NCBI GenBank assembly: GCA_021793595.1
Contig: JAJYSL010000230.1
Span: forward strand, 1-6,853
Length of the DNA: 6,853 nucleotides
Reading direction: 5' to 3'
DNA from: Acidobacteriota bacterium
GTDB taxonomy: Bacteria; Acidobacteriota; Terriglobia; Terriglobales; Acidobacteriaceae
The position numbers were made by a program, and so were the translations under genes. Of the stretch, positions 1 to 6,439 are shown one piece after another. The stretch's first letter is position 1; the number at the start of each line of letters is the position of its first letter. Under the pieces are notes generated by a model, which saw only the letters and a program-made list of their open reading frames with translations, made no database searches and had not been told where the DNA came from.

Positions 1-69
1 CAATTCTGGCTCCGGTCTGACCTTAGGCGCCACCGGCCGCAGGACCCGCGCGCGGCATCGAAGGCCAAC

Positions 70-642
70 CTATTCGCCGCCTTTGGAAACCACCATCCCG
101 GGCGCCCAAGCGGCATGGCAGGTTGTACAAGTAGCCGGCGCATTGTGCTGCTTATGGCAATCAATGCAATCAACCATGGAAGTAGTGGCCTTTGTCATTG
201 TCATAACGTCCAGCTTGGCGACTTGACCATGGCACATTTCGCATGTCATTCCCGCCAGGATATGCTTGCGGTGGCTCCATTCAATTCCAGGCAGCAGCTT
301 ATATACCCGAACCCAGGGTATTGCAGTTCCCGACTTGTAGTATCCGGCGAGCTTCTGGATAGTGGCCTTGTCCTTCGCGATCGTAGAATGGCACTGCATG
401 CACACGGCACTTTTTGGAAAGGTAATCAGAGTGCCAGGATTCGGATTCGTGTGACAGCCAGCACACTGCAAGCCAAGTGCTAAGTGGGTCTTGTGACTGT
501 AGGGCAACGGCTGCACAGGGCCCGGTGGAGGAGAAATGGTGTCCCTAACATCCTGTCCCGAGACAGATTCGCCACACATTAAGAAGAAAACACCTAAAAC
601 CATAAGAGCCGGTATTTCTACAAAGCCACTGATGAGTTTCAT
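70..642 (-). CDS. Exported pentahaem cytochrome c (class III / c7-like)
   Basis: A 190-residue periplasmic electron-transfer protein. Residues 1 to about 29 form a signal peptide (MKLIS start, hydrophobic stretch near 9-22). Five CXXCH haem-attachment motifs follow: CAGCH (60-64), CMQCH (81-85), CEMCH (134-138), CIDCH (159-163) and CTTCH (172-176). Extra histidines that could be distal ligands occur in SHKTH (49-53), SHRKH (123-127) and KQH (164-166). The pattern fits the cytochrome c3/c7 family, although c3 usually has four haems and c7 three. I chose ATG 642 because GGAGG lies 8 bases upstream (651-655) and a signal peptide begins there. The open frame continues to 843, but that extension is IS5 sequence. 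No reductase or quinol-oxidising partner is visible. The minus-strand DNA beyond the stop (1-69) shows no gene. Class and export are secure; substrate and partner are unknown. Confidence 0.9.
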   Translation of the reverse strand: MKLISGFVEIPALMVLGVFFLMCGESVSGQDVRDTISPPPGPVQPLPYSHKTHLALGLQCAGCHTNPNPGTLITFPKSAVCMQCHSTIAKDKATIQKLAGYYKSGTAIPWVRVYKLLPGIEWSHRKHILAGMTCEMCHGQVAKLDVMTMTKATTSMVDCIDCHKQHNAPATCTTCHAAWAPGMVVSKGGE

Positions 643-645
643 AAA

Positions 646-655
646 CCTCGCCTCC
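646..655 (-). promoter_or_regulatory. Ribosome binding site of the cytochrome gene
   Basis: On the minus strand the bases read GGAGGCGAGG and end four bases before ATG 642. This decides the start codon. It lies about ten bases from the point where IS5-like coding sequence stops, so the native untranslated leader is extremely short or was replaced. I see no -35/-10 pair between the ribosome binding site and the IS fragment. Confidence 0.75.
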
Positions 656-665
656 AATCCAAATC

Positions 666-1380
666 CGGCGGAATTGACCGAGCCAGGCGTCGGTTCGCTC
701 AACGATTCTGCGCCGTTTGTAGCGCCATATCTTGCGTCCGTCGTAGTAGCGCTTCCGCTTGTTGTTTTTCCGATAGGGTGCGACCGACTCGATAGCCCGC
801 TTCTTCCAACGCTCCCGCAGCGGATCGGAGTCGTATCCGGCATCGGCGATCACCCGCTTTGGATTTGCCGCGGACGGCCTTTGGGGCGCGGGACGCGGAC
901 TTCTTCGAGCGTGGCGTCCGCAAGGGCAACTTATGCCAGAGAGGCACTTCCAGCTGAACTCCGAGCGGAACACCTTCAACGTCTCCTAGTACCATCCACT
1001 TTGTGCCGTTACCACGCTTGGTTTTACCGACTGCCGAGCCCCTTTGTGGCCGGTGCGAAGCTGCCGTCTAGGAACGTCTTGTCCCACTTCAGCAACCCCT
1101 CGGCATCCAGGGCGCCTAACAGAGGGCGCCACGCATGCAGCCACATGCTTTGGTCCTGCCAATGCTTCAGCCGTCGCCAGCAGGTCGCCGGTGAGGAATA
1201 CTTGTCGGCGAGAAATCGCCACGCTGCCCGGTTTGCAGAATCCACAGAATTCCCCCCCAAACAAGCCCGATTCAATGCCCAGGGTCGGCCACGATTGTCC
1301 TTCCGGCGCCGGCCCTCGGACAACAACGGCTCAATCAACTCCCACTCCTCATCCGTCAAGAGCTTCTGCCGCTTCTTCAT
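666..1380 (-). pseudogene. Decayed IS5-family DDE transposase
   Basis: The start MKKRQKLLTDEEWELIEPLL, followed by RRRKDNRGRPWA and SPATCWRRLKHW, is typical of IS5-type transposases. The DDE regions remain recognisable: KTFLDGSF (first Asp), RVIADAGYDSD (second Asp) and RIVERTDAWLGQFRR (Glu). The reading frame is broken repeatedly. There is an extra base in a seven-G run (1252-1258) that is compensated near 1227-1229, a lost base near 1039-1042, a TAG at 986-988 where Trp is expected, and frame changes near 950 and 865. After GQFRR the family sequence stops abruptly. An intact relative would have about 30 more residues. The product cannot be functional. A weak ribosome binding site, GGTGAG (1392-1397), precedes the ATG. 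Confidence 0.9.
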
Positions 1381-1410
1381 AACAGGAAGCTCACCTGAAA
1401 AACCGTCTCA
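666..1410 (-). mobile_element. Truncated IS5-family insertion sequence
   Basis: This is the remnant of an IS5-family element, probably IS427-like. The left part is present: on the minus strand, sequence beginning GAGACGGTTTTTCAGG at 1409 looks like a terminal inverted repeat, about 30 bases before the transposase start. The right part is missing. Transposase-like coding ends near 666 and no partner inverted repeat is visible before the cytochrome gene, so target duplications cannot be tested. The exact group and the exact right boundary are my inference. Confidence 0.75.
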
Positions 1411-1620
1411 CGCGTCAGTGCTTATCTTGAGGCCGAACCTACTTGGAGAGTCGAGATGTGGGCTGGGGATTAAAAGCCGCCTAGCCGCTTCCGGCCCTTT
1501 CGTCTGCCGGTGCCTCATAGGCCGCTCCATGCTCCGTTTCTACATCCCGCTCTTCGAACCCGGACTTGAGGATCGCATTCGTGTCTGGTGTCTCCTGTCC
1601 TGAACGCCGAAGACTAGCGT
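1411..1620. other. Gap without a recognisable gene
   Basis: Between the IS5 left end and the operator region only short frames exist. A minus-strand frame from ATG 1528-1530 runs 40 codons and ends in the IS terminal repeat; its peptide resembles nothing I know. The sequence may be the disrupted start of a gene once served by the minus-strand promoter at 1645-1672, but that is speculation. Confidence 0.5.
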
Positions 1621-1653
1621 TGTCATAATGTACGTGGTATGACATATATACCA
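1621..1653. promoter_or_regulatory. Operator copy 1 with inverted repeats
   Basis: The plus strand has TGTCATA (1621-1627) facing TATGACA (1638-1644) across ten bases, and TGGTAT (1635-1640) facing ATACCA (1648-1653) across seven. The core, read on the minus strand, is TGTCATACCACGTA (1644-1631). The same core recurs at 1713-1725 and 1747-1760. Repeated palindromic half-sites overlapping promoters suggest a dimeric repressor. A GntR-type regulator is possible but not demonstrated. Confidence 0.6.
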
Positions 1654-1672
1654 TAATCGGTCAAATTGTCAA
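1645..1672 (-). promoter_or_regulatory. Putative minus-strand promoter
   Basis: On the minus strand TTGACA (1672-1667) is followed after 16 bases by TATATA (1650-1645). Transcription would start near 1638, inside an operator copy, and run toward the IS5 remnant and the cytochrome gene. It could be the only promoter available to the cytochrome. The -35 is perfect, but the region is AT-rich, so a chance match is possible. Confidence 0.45.
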
Positions 1673-1695
1673 AAAAATAATATTCATAAAAATGC

Positions 1696-1725
1696 TTGAC
1701 TCTTTTTTTAAGAACGTGGTATGAA
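1696..1725 (+). promoter_or_regulatory. Sigma-70-type promoter of the NTF2-like operon
   Basis: TTGACT (1696-1701) and TATGAA (1720-1725) are separated by 18 bases, in an AT-rich stretch of an otherwise GC-rich window. Initiation near 1732 would give a leader of about 160 bases before ATG 1891. The -10 box lies inside an operator copy, so bound protein should block RNA polymerase. Confidence 0.65.
1713..1725 (-). promoter_or_regulatory. Operator copy 2 overlapping the -10 box
   Basis: Read on the minus strand the site is TTCATACCACGTT, matching copy 1 (TGTCATACCACGTA) at 11 of 13 positions with a compatible alignment of the core CATACCACGT. Its position over the -10 hexamer argues for repression. 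Confidence 0.55.
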
Positions 1726-1746
1726 TGTCAGACCAAGATGTCATTC

Positions 1747-1760
1747 TGTCATACCATGCA
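1747..1760 (+). promoter_or_regulatory. Operator copy 3 in the early leader
   Basis: TGTCATACCATGCA on the plus strand repeats the core in the opposite orientation to copy 2. TGGTATGA (1717-1724) and TCATACCA (1749-1756) form an inverted pair with 24 bases between them, suitable for cooperative binding just downstream of the predicted transcription start. Confidence 0.5.
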
Positions 1761-1890
1761 CGGCCCCGCCATGTGTCTTCACCTCCGATCCTCGGGAAGA
1801 GCGACATCCGCGATGTGCGATTTGGACTTGAATCTATTGTTCTAAAGGTATGCGATTGCGAACTTTAGCAAACCAAAAAAGGAGGAAAGC

Positions 1891-2775
1891 ATGAAATTCC
1901 ATATCGCCCGCCCTCTCGCGATTATGGTCGTGTCCGTCGCGGTGTTCGGAATATTGGCGAGCAGGCCCACTCTTGCCGCAAATGACGGCGAAACGCCAAC
2001 GGCGGCCGACCAAGCACTGAACGAGGCGCTCAGCCAAGGCAATCGCGCTGGGGTCAGCCAGCTCCTGGACGCGCAATTCCAGTGGATCGATTCAGATGGG
2101 AAACTGCTGACTAAATCGGAGACTCTCGATGCCCTGCCTGCCCTCGCGACGGTCACCAAGGACGAGAGAGAAATCTTAGCACACAGCTACGGAGAAGTAG
2201 CGCGCATTGCCGGCAGGAACCAAAACACGCGCTTTGTCCATCTCTGGGTAAAGCACCCGGACGGCTGGCAGGCATTTGCCTTTTTGGACACGCCGATCCC
2301 CCTCGATGGATACCATCAACACCCTGTCCCTCCGCGGCCCCAAGACCAAACCTGCGTCAATCCGTGCAAGGTGCTTCCGTTCCATCCCGCCAATGCGGCC
2401 GAGCGCGGTGCCATGGATTCCTGGCTGGCGACGAAAATGGACGAATGGCATGCCGTGGTATCGGACTGGCCAAAGCACGTCAGCAATTCTATGTATATCG
2501 TCAGTAACACAATGTTCTATGCGGACGGCAGGCCCGAAAGGCTGGCGCTTTTGACCGCGCAGCAAAAGGCCTACGGAACCGGCAGACACAGCCCAGCGGT
2601 TATATCGATGCACGCGTATGATTTCGGGAACGCGGTTATCATGACGTTTCTTCATGCGCCTAACCCTAAAGGAGAACGCGCTCGTGCAATCCGTCTGTTT
2701 GTGAAAGAGGATAGTGTTTGGAAGATCGCGTTGAGCGCCCAGACGGATATTCAGCCGGCGAGGGGAAAATTATGA
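1891..2775 (+). CDS. Exported tandem NTF2-like (SnoaL/DUF4440) protein, paralogue A
   Basis: A 294-residue protein of unknown function. Residues 1 to about 29 form a signal peptide with a hydrophobic core and a TLAA cleavage region, so the mature protein should be periplasmic or secreted. Two NTF2-like domains follow, roughly 38-135 and 170-288. Each ends in the family's strand pattern: HLWVKHPDGWQAFAFLDTPI in the first and RLFVKEDSVWKIALSAQT in the second. NTF2 folds are cone-shaped pockets used by cyclases, isomerases, dehydratases and binding proteins; no catalytic set can be named here. The linker carries CVNPC (155-159), two cysteines that could form a disulfide or bind metal. An AAGGAGGAAAGC ribosome binding site directly precedes ATG. 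The gene is probably transcribed from 1696-1725 and co-transcribed with its paralogue 71 bases downstream. Confidence 0.85.
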   Translation: MKFHIARPLAIMVVSVAVFGILASRPTLAANDGETPTAADQALNEALSQGNRAGVSQLLDAQFQWIDSDGKLLTKSETLDALPALATVTKDEREILAHSYGEVARIAGRNQNTRFVHLWVKHPDGWQAFAFLDTPIPLDGYHQHPVPPRPQDQTCVNPCKVLPFHPANAAERGAMDSWLATKMDEWHAVVSDWPKHVSNSMYIVSNTMFYADGRPERLALLTAQQKAYGTGRHSPAVISMHAYDFGNAVIMTFLHAPNPKGERARAIRLFVKEDSVWKIALSAQTDIQPARGKL

Positions 2776-2846
2776 CCATATGATCTCGAATATATTTGCG
2801 CAAATTGGATGAGAAATTTTCCGCTTACAAGTTTTGAGGAGGGTAA

Positions 2847-3749
2847 ATGAGGAAATTCGTGCCGAGCACTATTGTGACCAGATTCATTGTCGTCGGAGTA
2901 TGCGCGGGCCTAATGAACGTGTCCGCCAGAGCCTCCGCGGATCATCAGGCAGTCCTGCAGACGGAGCGCGCTTTCATCAGCGCACTCGCGCAGGGAAATA
3001 AGAGCGAGGTAAGCAGGCTGCTGGATTCAGGCTTCCAGTGGACGAGCGATGAAGGAAAAACACAAAACAAGTCGGAGGCACTGGATTCGTTGAGCAAGCT
3101 GGCGGTCGACGACCAAGGTGACACCGATGTGACTACGTACTACTATAGCGAGCTCGCACTTGTTTGGGGTCGGCACGACAAATCGTGGTTCTCGAGGATA
3201 TGGGTGAAGAGGTCGACGGGTTGGAGGCTATTCATGGATATGGACACGCCGATTTCACCGAAAAGAGCGCCCACTTCCGGGGGAGGTCCGAAGCCGGGCC
3301 CCATCGGCGATTGCGTGAACCCCTGTAGAGTGATACCGTACACACCGACCACGGCAGCCGACAAGGCGGTCATTGCGGGATGGCAGAAGGCCAAGGTGGA
3401 CGAATGGCATCCGAATATCAAGGACTGGACGACGCAGGTGGCGCCCGAGTTCATCATCATCACCTACAAGTTCAACGGTGCAATCAATAATGCCACTAGA
3501 GTGGCTATTGGCAAAAAGAGGCAAAAGGATAATATCGGCATACCCGGTGACCCGATCCTATCCATGAATATGTACGATTTCGGGGATGCCGTGGTGATGA
3601 CTGCGCGCCATCGTCCCTATTACGGCGGCAAACCGTATCACAACTTGCGATTATTCGTGCACCGGAACGGTCATTGGGAGGTCGTCTTGAGCCAACAGAC
3701 ATTGATTCAATCCGCAGCTCCTCTTCCTCCGGTATCGTCCGGTAAGTAA
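2847..3749 (+). CDS. Exported tandem NTF2-like (SnoaL/DUF4440) protein, paralogue B
   Basis: A 300-residue paralogue of the upstream gene. Signal peptide residues are about 1-31 (hydrophobic 11-24, cleavage after ARASA). The domain order is the same: NTF2-like domain 1 about 34-136, linker with CVNPC (156-160), NTF2-like domain 2 about 170-288. Shared blocks include QGNK/R..VS.LLD..FQW, CVNPC.V.P, K.DEWH, YDFG.AV.MT and W...LS.QT.IQ. By eye 24 of 48 residues match in the first block. The linker is longer and richer in Gly/Pro (139-154) than in paralogue A. GAGGAGGG lies just before ATG. The 71-base spacing, same strand and absence of a terminator or promoter between them indicate an operon. 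The substrate is unknown. Confidence 0.85.
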   Translation: MRKFVPSTIVTRFIVVGVCAGLMNVSARASADHQAVLQTERAFISALAQGNKSEVSRLLDSGFQWTSDEGKTQNKSEALDSLSKLAVDDQGDTDVTTYYYSELALVWGRHDKSWFSRIWVKRSTGWRLFMDMDTPISPKRAPTSGGGPKPGPIGDCVNPCRVIPYTPTTAADKAVIAGWQKAKVDEWHPNIKDWTTQVAPEFIIITYKFNGAINNATRVAIGKKRQKDNIGIPGDPILSMNMYDFGDAVVMTARHRPYYGGKPYHNLRLFVHRNGHWEVVLSQQTLIQSAAPLPPVSSGK

Positions 3750-3753
3750 GTAT

Positions 3754-3818
3754 CCACCGGTAGAGTCGGTGGCTTTGCGGTTGCTGGCCCCTGAAAAGGG
3801 GCCTGATCGCAACCGGTG
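3754..3818. other. Structured inverted-repeat element after the NTF2-like operon
   Basis: Three stems are visible. CCACCG (3754-3759) pairs with CGGTGG (3767-3772). CGGTTGC (3778-3784) pairs with GCAACCG (3809-3815). Nested within the latter, GGCCCCT (3786-3792) pairs with AGGGGCC (3797-3803) around a GAAA loop, a GNRA tetraloop on the plus strand. An alternative long-range stem, CACCGGT (3755-3761) with ACCGGTG (3812-3818), excludes the outer pairings. No U-run follows on either strand; a purine-rich tract (3819-3845) follows instead. It may be a transcript-end stabiliser, a non-canonical terminator or a structured RNA. It is not a textbook intrinsic terminator. Confidence 0.5.
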
Positions 3819-4427
3819 AAAGGAAAAGGAAGAACAAAAGTAAAAGCTGCGAACTGCAAACTTCCTGCAGATTGCGTGGACTGACGGGTTGATTGCATAA
3901 TCCCCGAACTGTCGAACTTTGGCTGCCTCCCCGGCAGAGCCGTGGGATCTCCTATGTCGCTTTAGAGACCGGCGGAAGGGTGGCGGAGGCCGATCCTCCC
4001 GCCTCCACCGAACCGGAGAATCTGGCTCGATATTTCTCTCCGGAGCAATTTGCAGACGGCACCCATTGCCGAGAATTGTGGGTGCGATCAGGCAGAGGGA
4101 ACGTATGGAGACGATCAGGCCTTTCAGATCTGGGCCTTGCGAGATTGGGGAATTGCCCGCTTAAGAAGACTGGAGGCACGACTTATCGTGGGTGGAAGGC
4201 GACATGGACACGAGCGCATCTGACTCCCTTCACCGCCGAAGTGAAGTGCGACACTTGCCTTGGCCTGTTTACCGAGATAACCCTGAACTGCGTTACCTCG
4301 ATGGCGGTAAGCATGAGGTGCTACGGGATAAACAATGCCCCAGACACCTGCGTTACCTGATATGACGCGTTGGGTTCCGGCATAACTGTCGTGAAAAACC
4401 CAAAATTCCAGTCAATAGCAAAGGAGA
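3819..4427. other. About 600 bases with no convincing gene
   Basis: A plus-strand frame of 155 codons (TTG 3893 to 4360) exists but lacks an ATG start or ribosome binding site and matches no family I know. Two other plus-strand frames are open for about 65-85 codons each (about 3968-4229 and 4164-4360), which fits either a heavily frameshifted relic or GC-driven chance. Small repeats occur: CTGCGTTACCT twice (4288-4298, 4348-4358), and TTGGGTT (4370-4376) facing AACCCAA (4397-4403) just before the CapA-like gene. No promoter stands out. Confidence 0.45.
4421..4426 (+). promoter_or_regulatory. Ribosome binding site of the CapA-like gene
   Basis: AAGGAG ends ten bases before ATG 4437. An upstream in-frame TTG at 4428 is only one base from it, too close to be used. 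This fixes the start at 4437. Confidence 0.7.
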
Positions 4428-4436
4428 TTGGCAGTT

Positions 4437-5897
4437 ATGACTATAAGAGCTCGATTGAGGCAGGGAGAGGGTTGGCTATGCCGCGTTAGAGTGCCTCTCG
4501 TTTTAGGGCTCACTCTAGCGATTGCTTTCTCTCTTTTTGCTGCCCCGCCGCTTGCCCCCGCAAAGAAATCATTTACTCCTCCCGACTTCAACCTAATCGC
4601 AGCTGGCGACGCGATCACTGTTACATCGCTTACTGCCCGCAAGAGCGACCCCGGATTCATGGGCGTCGTGAACGTCCTCCGGAAAGCGGACGCGGCGGTC
4701 CTTAATTTCGAGGGTACCTTTGCTGGGAAGGAGGCGTACCCGGCTGCTGACACTGCTGGCACATGGATCGCATCGGTCCCAGAGAGATTGAAGGATCTGA
4801 AATGGGCCGGGTTTAATCTCTTTTCGGCGGCCAATAATCATTCCGTGGATTTTGGGGCTCTGGGTGTATTGGACACGATCCGGACATTTGTCAGGGCGGA
4901 CGCTGTCTACGCGGGAATCGGAGAGGATCTGGGTGAAGCTCGGGCAGCGGACTATTTGACGACCACGCATGGCCGCATTGCGCTCGTTTCGTGCACGTCG
5001 ACCTTCAGACCAGACTCACCTGCAGGGCAGGCACGGCCTGACATGAGAGGACGGCCAGGAGCATCGACATTGCGCCACGAATCGATCTACAGCGTGGATG
5101 CGACCGGACTCCAGACCCTCCGGGAAGTATGGGCGAAAGGGTTCCCTGCATGGGGACGCACCGCGAGTCTGAGTGGAAATACCTTGAGTTTTCAGCTTCA
5201 AGGAGAAGGCCCGATCATCTTCGATTTGGCCAGAAAACCGGGCCTGGTCACGACGCCGGATCCCCGTGATATGGTGGCCATTACCGATGAAATCCGTGAC
5301 GCCAAAGAGATGGCTGACTACGTGGTTGTCTACATGCACGCACATGAGCAGGATCCCTCATCGGTCGAAGTGCCTGCACAATTCGTCATTAAGTTCGCCC
5401 ACGCGGCAATCGACGCGGGAGCGGATGTTTTCGCCTCCAGCGGCCCGCATCTTCTGCGCGGCATCGAGATCTACAAGGGCAAAGTCATTCTTTATAGCCT
5501 CGGCAATTTCATTTTCGAAAATGACTTGGTCGTTCCCCAGCCGTCGGATGTTTACGAGCAGTACAACCTGGGACTAAACGCGCTTCCCGCCAGGTTGTTC
5601 GACGCGCGCTCCGACTATGACACCAAATGGTGGCCTGCCGATCCACGAGATTGGGAAAGCGTCCTGGCAAACGTGACGTTTCACAACGGCGTTCCGAAAG
5701 AGGTGACTTTGACACCGATAGAGCTCGGATACGGGAACCGACGACCCGACCGCGGAATCCCAAGGTTGGCCGATCCCGTAATGTCGGCCAGTATTCTGGA
5801 ACATCTCCAGAAACTCAGTCAGCCCTTCGGAACAGACATTATCATCAGGAACGGTGTGGGCACAGTAGCGATTGAAAGCGAACATCCGATGGAATGA
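4437..5897 (+). CDS. Exported CapA/PGA_cap-family metallophosphatase-like protein
   Basis: A 486-residue member of the CapA family, named after poly-gamma-glutamate capsule proteins and related to calcineurin-like metallophosphatases. The N-terminus is basic, then hydrophobic (about 20-40), ending LAPA: a signal peptide or anchor. Family motifs appear in order: AAGD (55-58), NFEGTF (90-95), SAANNH (130-135), MHAHEQ (300-305), SSGPHLLRG (334-342) and YSLGNFIFE (353-361). These supply the Asp, Asn, His and Glu residues expected around a metal site. The usual HWG.E block reads HAHEQ, a subgroup variant. The length exceeds that of the roughly 380-residue Bacillus CapA, mostly through an insert around 188-275 and a C-terminal tail. 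No capB, capC or other polyglutamate synthesis gene is present, so a capsule role is not supported. A peptide- or phosphoester-related envelope activity is possible. Family assignment is firm, function open. Confidence 0.88.
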   Translation: MTIRARLRQGEGWLCRVRVPLVLGLTLAIAFSLFAAPPLAPAKKSFTPPDFNLIAAGDAITVTSLTARKSDPGFMGVVNVLRKADAAVLNFEGTFAGKEAYPAADTAGTWIASVPERLKDLKWAGFNLFSAANNHSVDFGALGVLDTIRTFVRADAVYAGIGEDLGEARAADYLTTTHGRIALVSCTSTFRPDSPAGQARPDMRGRPGASTLRHESIYSVDATGLQTLREVWAKGFPAWGRTASLSGNTLSFQLQGEGPIIFDLARKPGLVTTPDPRDMVAITDEIRDAKEMADYVVVYMHAHEQDPSSVEVPAQFVIKFAHAAIDAGADVFASSGPHLLRGIEIYKGKVILYSLGNFIFENDLVVPQPSDVYEQYNLGLNALPARLFDARSDYDTKWWPADPRDWESVLANVTFHNGVPKEVTLTPIELGYGNRRPDRGIPRLADPVMSASILEHLQKLSQPFGTDIIIRNGVGTVAIESEHPME

Positions 5898-5915
5898 GAT
5901 CAGGGCAAACGCATC

Positions 5916-6009
5916 TTAATTCTCCCCGCTGAGTAGTCTGAGCGGGTAGTCGTGGTCCCAGGCGGCGGCGAGGCGCTTTCCGTGAACGCCGAGCTTGGAG
6001 GTTTTGTCC
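5916..6009 (-). pseudogene. C-terminal relic of an unidentified protein
   Basis: On the minus strand an open frame enters from the IS66 left end and stops at TAA 5918-5916. It encodes about 30 residues that look protein-like, including TSKLGVHGKRLAAAWDHDY and then PLRLLSGEN. No start is available because the IS66 end begins at about 6010. I cannot name the family. It is probably the tail of a gene cut by the IS66 insertion; it could also be chance coding in a GC-rich stretch. Confidence 0.35.
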
Positions 6010-6330
6010 GTAAGCGTGGGAACTTCCCCTCTGGCGAGAGAGCGATTCGGCGGATAAGCATGTCTTCATGATCCATGCAGACGATGCGGTGGTAGGACGT
6101 CGCGGCAGGAGGCGGCGGTCGGTTTCGGAGAAGCTGCAGATTGTGCAACTGACGATGGAACCTGGTGCGAGTATGGCCGAGATTGCGCGGGCCCATGGGG
6201 TGAACGCCAACCAGGTGTTCAAGTGGCGTCGCCTTTTTGAGAGAGGCCAGTTGAGCGATGGCGTAGCGATATCGACAGCGCTGCTCCCGGTCACCGTCAC
6301 AGCTGATTCAGAGTTGAAACTGGAGACCAC
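6010..6330 (+). mobile_element. Left end of an IS66-family element
   Basis: GTAAGCG at 6010-6016 matches the conserved outer bases of IS66-family inverted repeats, and an IS66-type tnpA starts 58 bases inside. The element breaks off within tnpA near 6315-6335, where sequence of an unrelated minus-strand gene begins. TnpB, TnpC and the right end are absent, so it cannot move on its own. Confidence 0.7.
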
Positions 6331-6439
6331 CGCTCAAATGGCTGGCGCGCAACCACTCCATGGCAGCCATCACCGTGGCCTGATCGGCGCTCACCGGCTG
6401 CGGTTGAAATGTGTCTACGCGCGTGTTGAAGAGCAGTAG
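6068..6439 (+). pseudogene. tnpA: Truncated IS66 accessory protein TnpA
   Basis: The first roughly 80 residues match IS66 TnpA, an accessory protein with an IS3/IS911-like helix-turn-helix. Basic GRRGRRRRSVSEKLQIVQLT leads into PGASMAEIARAHGVNANQVF and KWRRLFERGQL (about 10-62), followed by the typical TALLPVTVTA. From about residue 85 the frame reads antisense through a VWA relic and ends at 6439 by chance, giving 123 residues. Full TnpA proteins are of similar length but end differently, so the length is misleading. ATG 6068 has no clear ribosome binding site. The helix-turn-helix could still fold, but transposition partners are missing. Confidence 0.8.

Noticed and set aside
570..642. Lipoprotein signal in the cytochrome (FLMC near residue 23)
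   Set aside because: Met precedes the Cys where lipoboxes need Gly, Ala or Ser; an ordinary signal peptide fits better.
643..843. Longer cytochrome reading frame starting at 843 on the minus strand
   Set aside because: The added residues are out-of-frame IS5 transposase DNA, and ATG 642 has both a strong ribosome binding site and a signal peptide.
536..1603. 355-codon plus-strand open frame
   Set aside because: It is antisense to the cytochrome N-terminus and the IS5 transposase, whose minus-strand protein motifs are unmistakable. Its own translation shows no domain.
1440..1603. Eroded C-terminus of a formylglycine-generating-enzyme-like or diversity-generating variable protein
   Set aside because: A faint resemblance in base pattern only. 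No frame carries the GFR or RGGSW type motifs, and no reverse transcriptase or template repeat is present.
3751..3818. Cyclic-di-GMP-I (GEMM) riboswitch on the minus strand
   Set aside because: GCAAAGCCACCG resembles one conserved block, but the other conserved block and the GAAA loop in the correct strand and position are missing.
3893..4360. 155-codon plus-strand frame as a real gene
   Set aside because: TTG start without a ribosome binding site, no recognisable motif, and competing open frames in the same stretch. Kept only as part of the unexplained gap.
4428..4436. TTG 4428 as start of the CapA-like gene
   Set aside because: Only one base separates it from AAGGAG; ATG 4437 has normal spacing.
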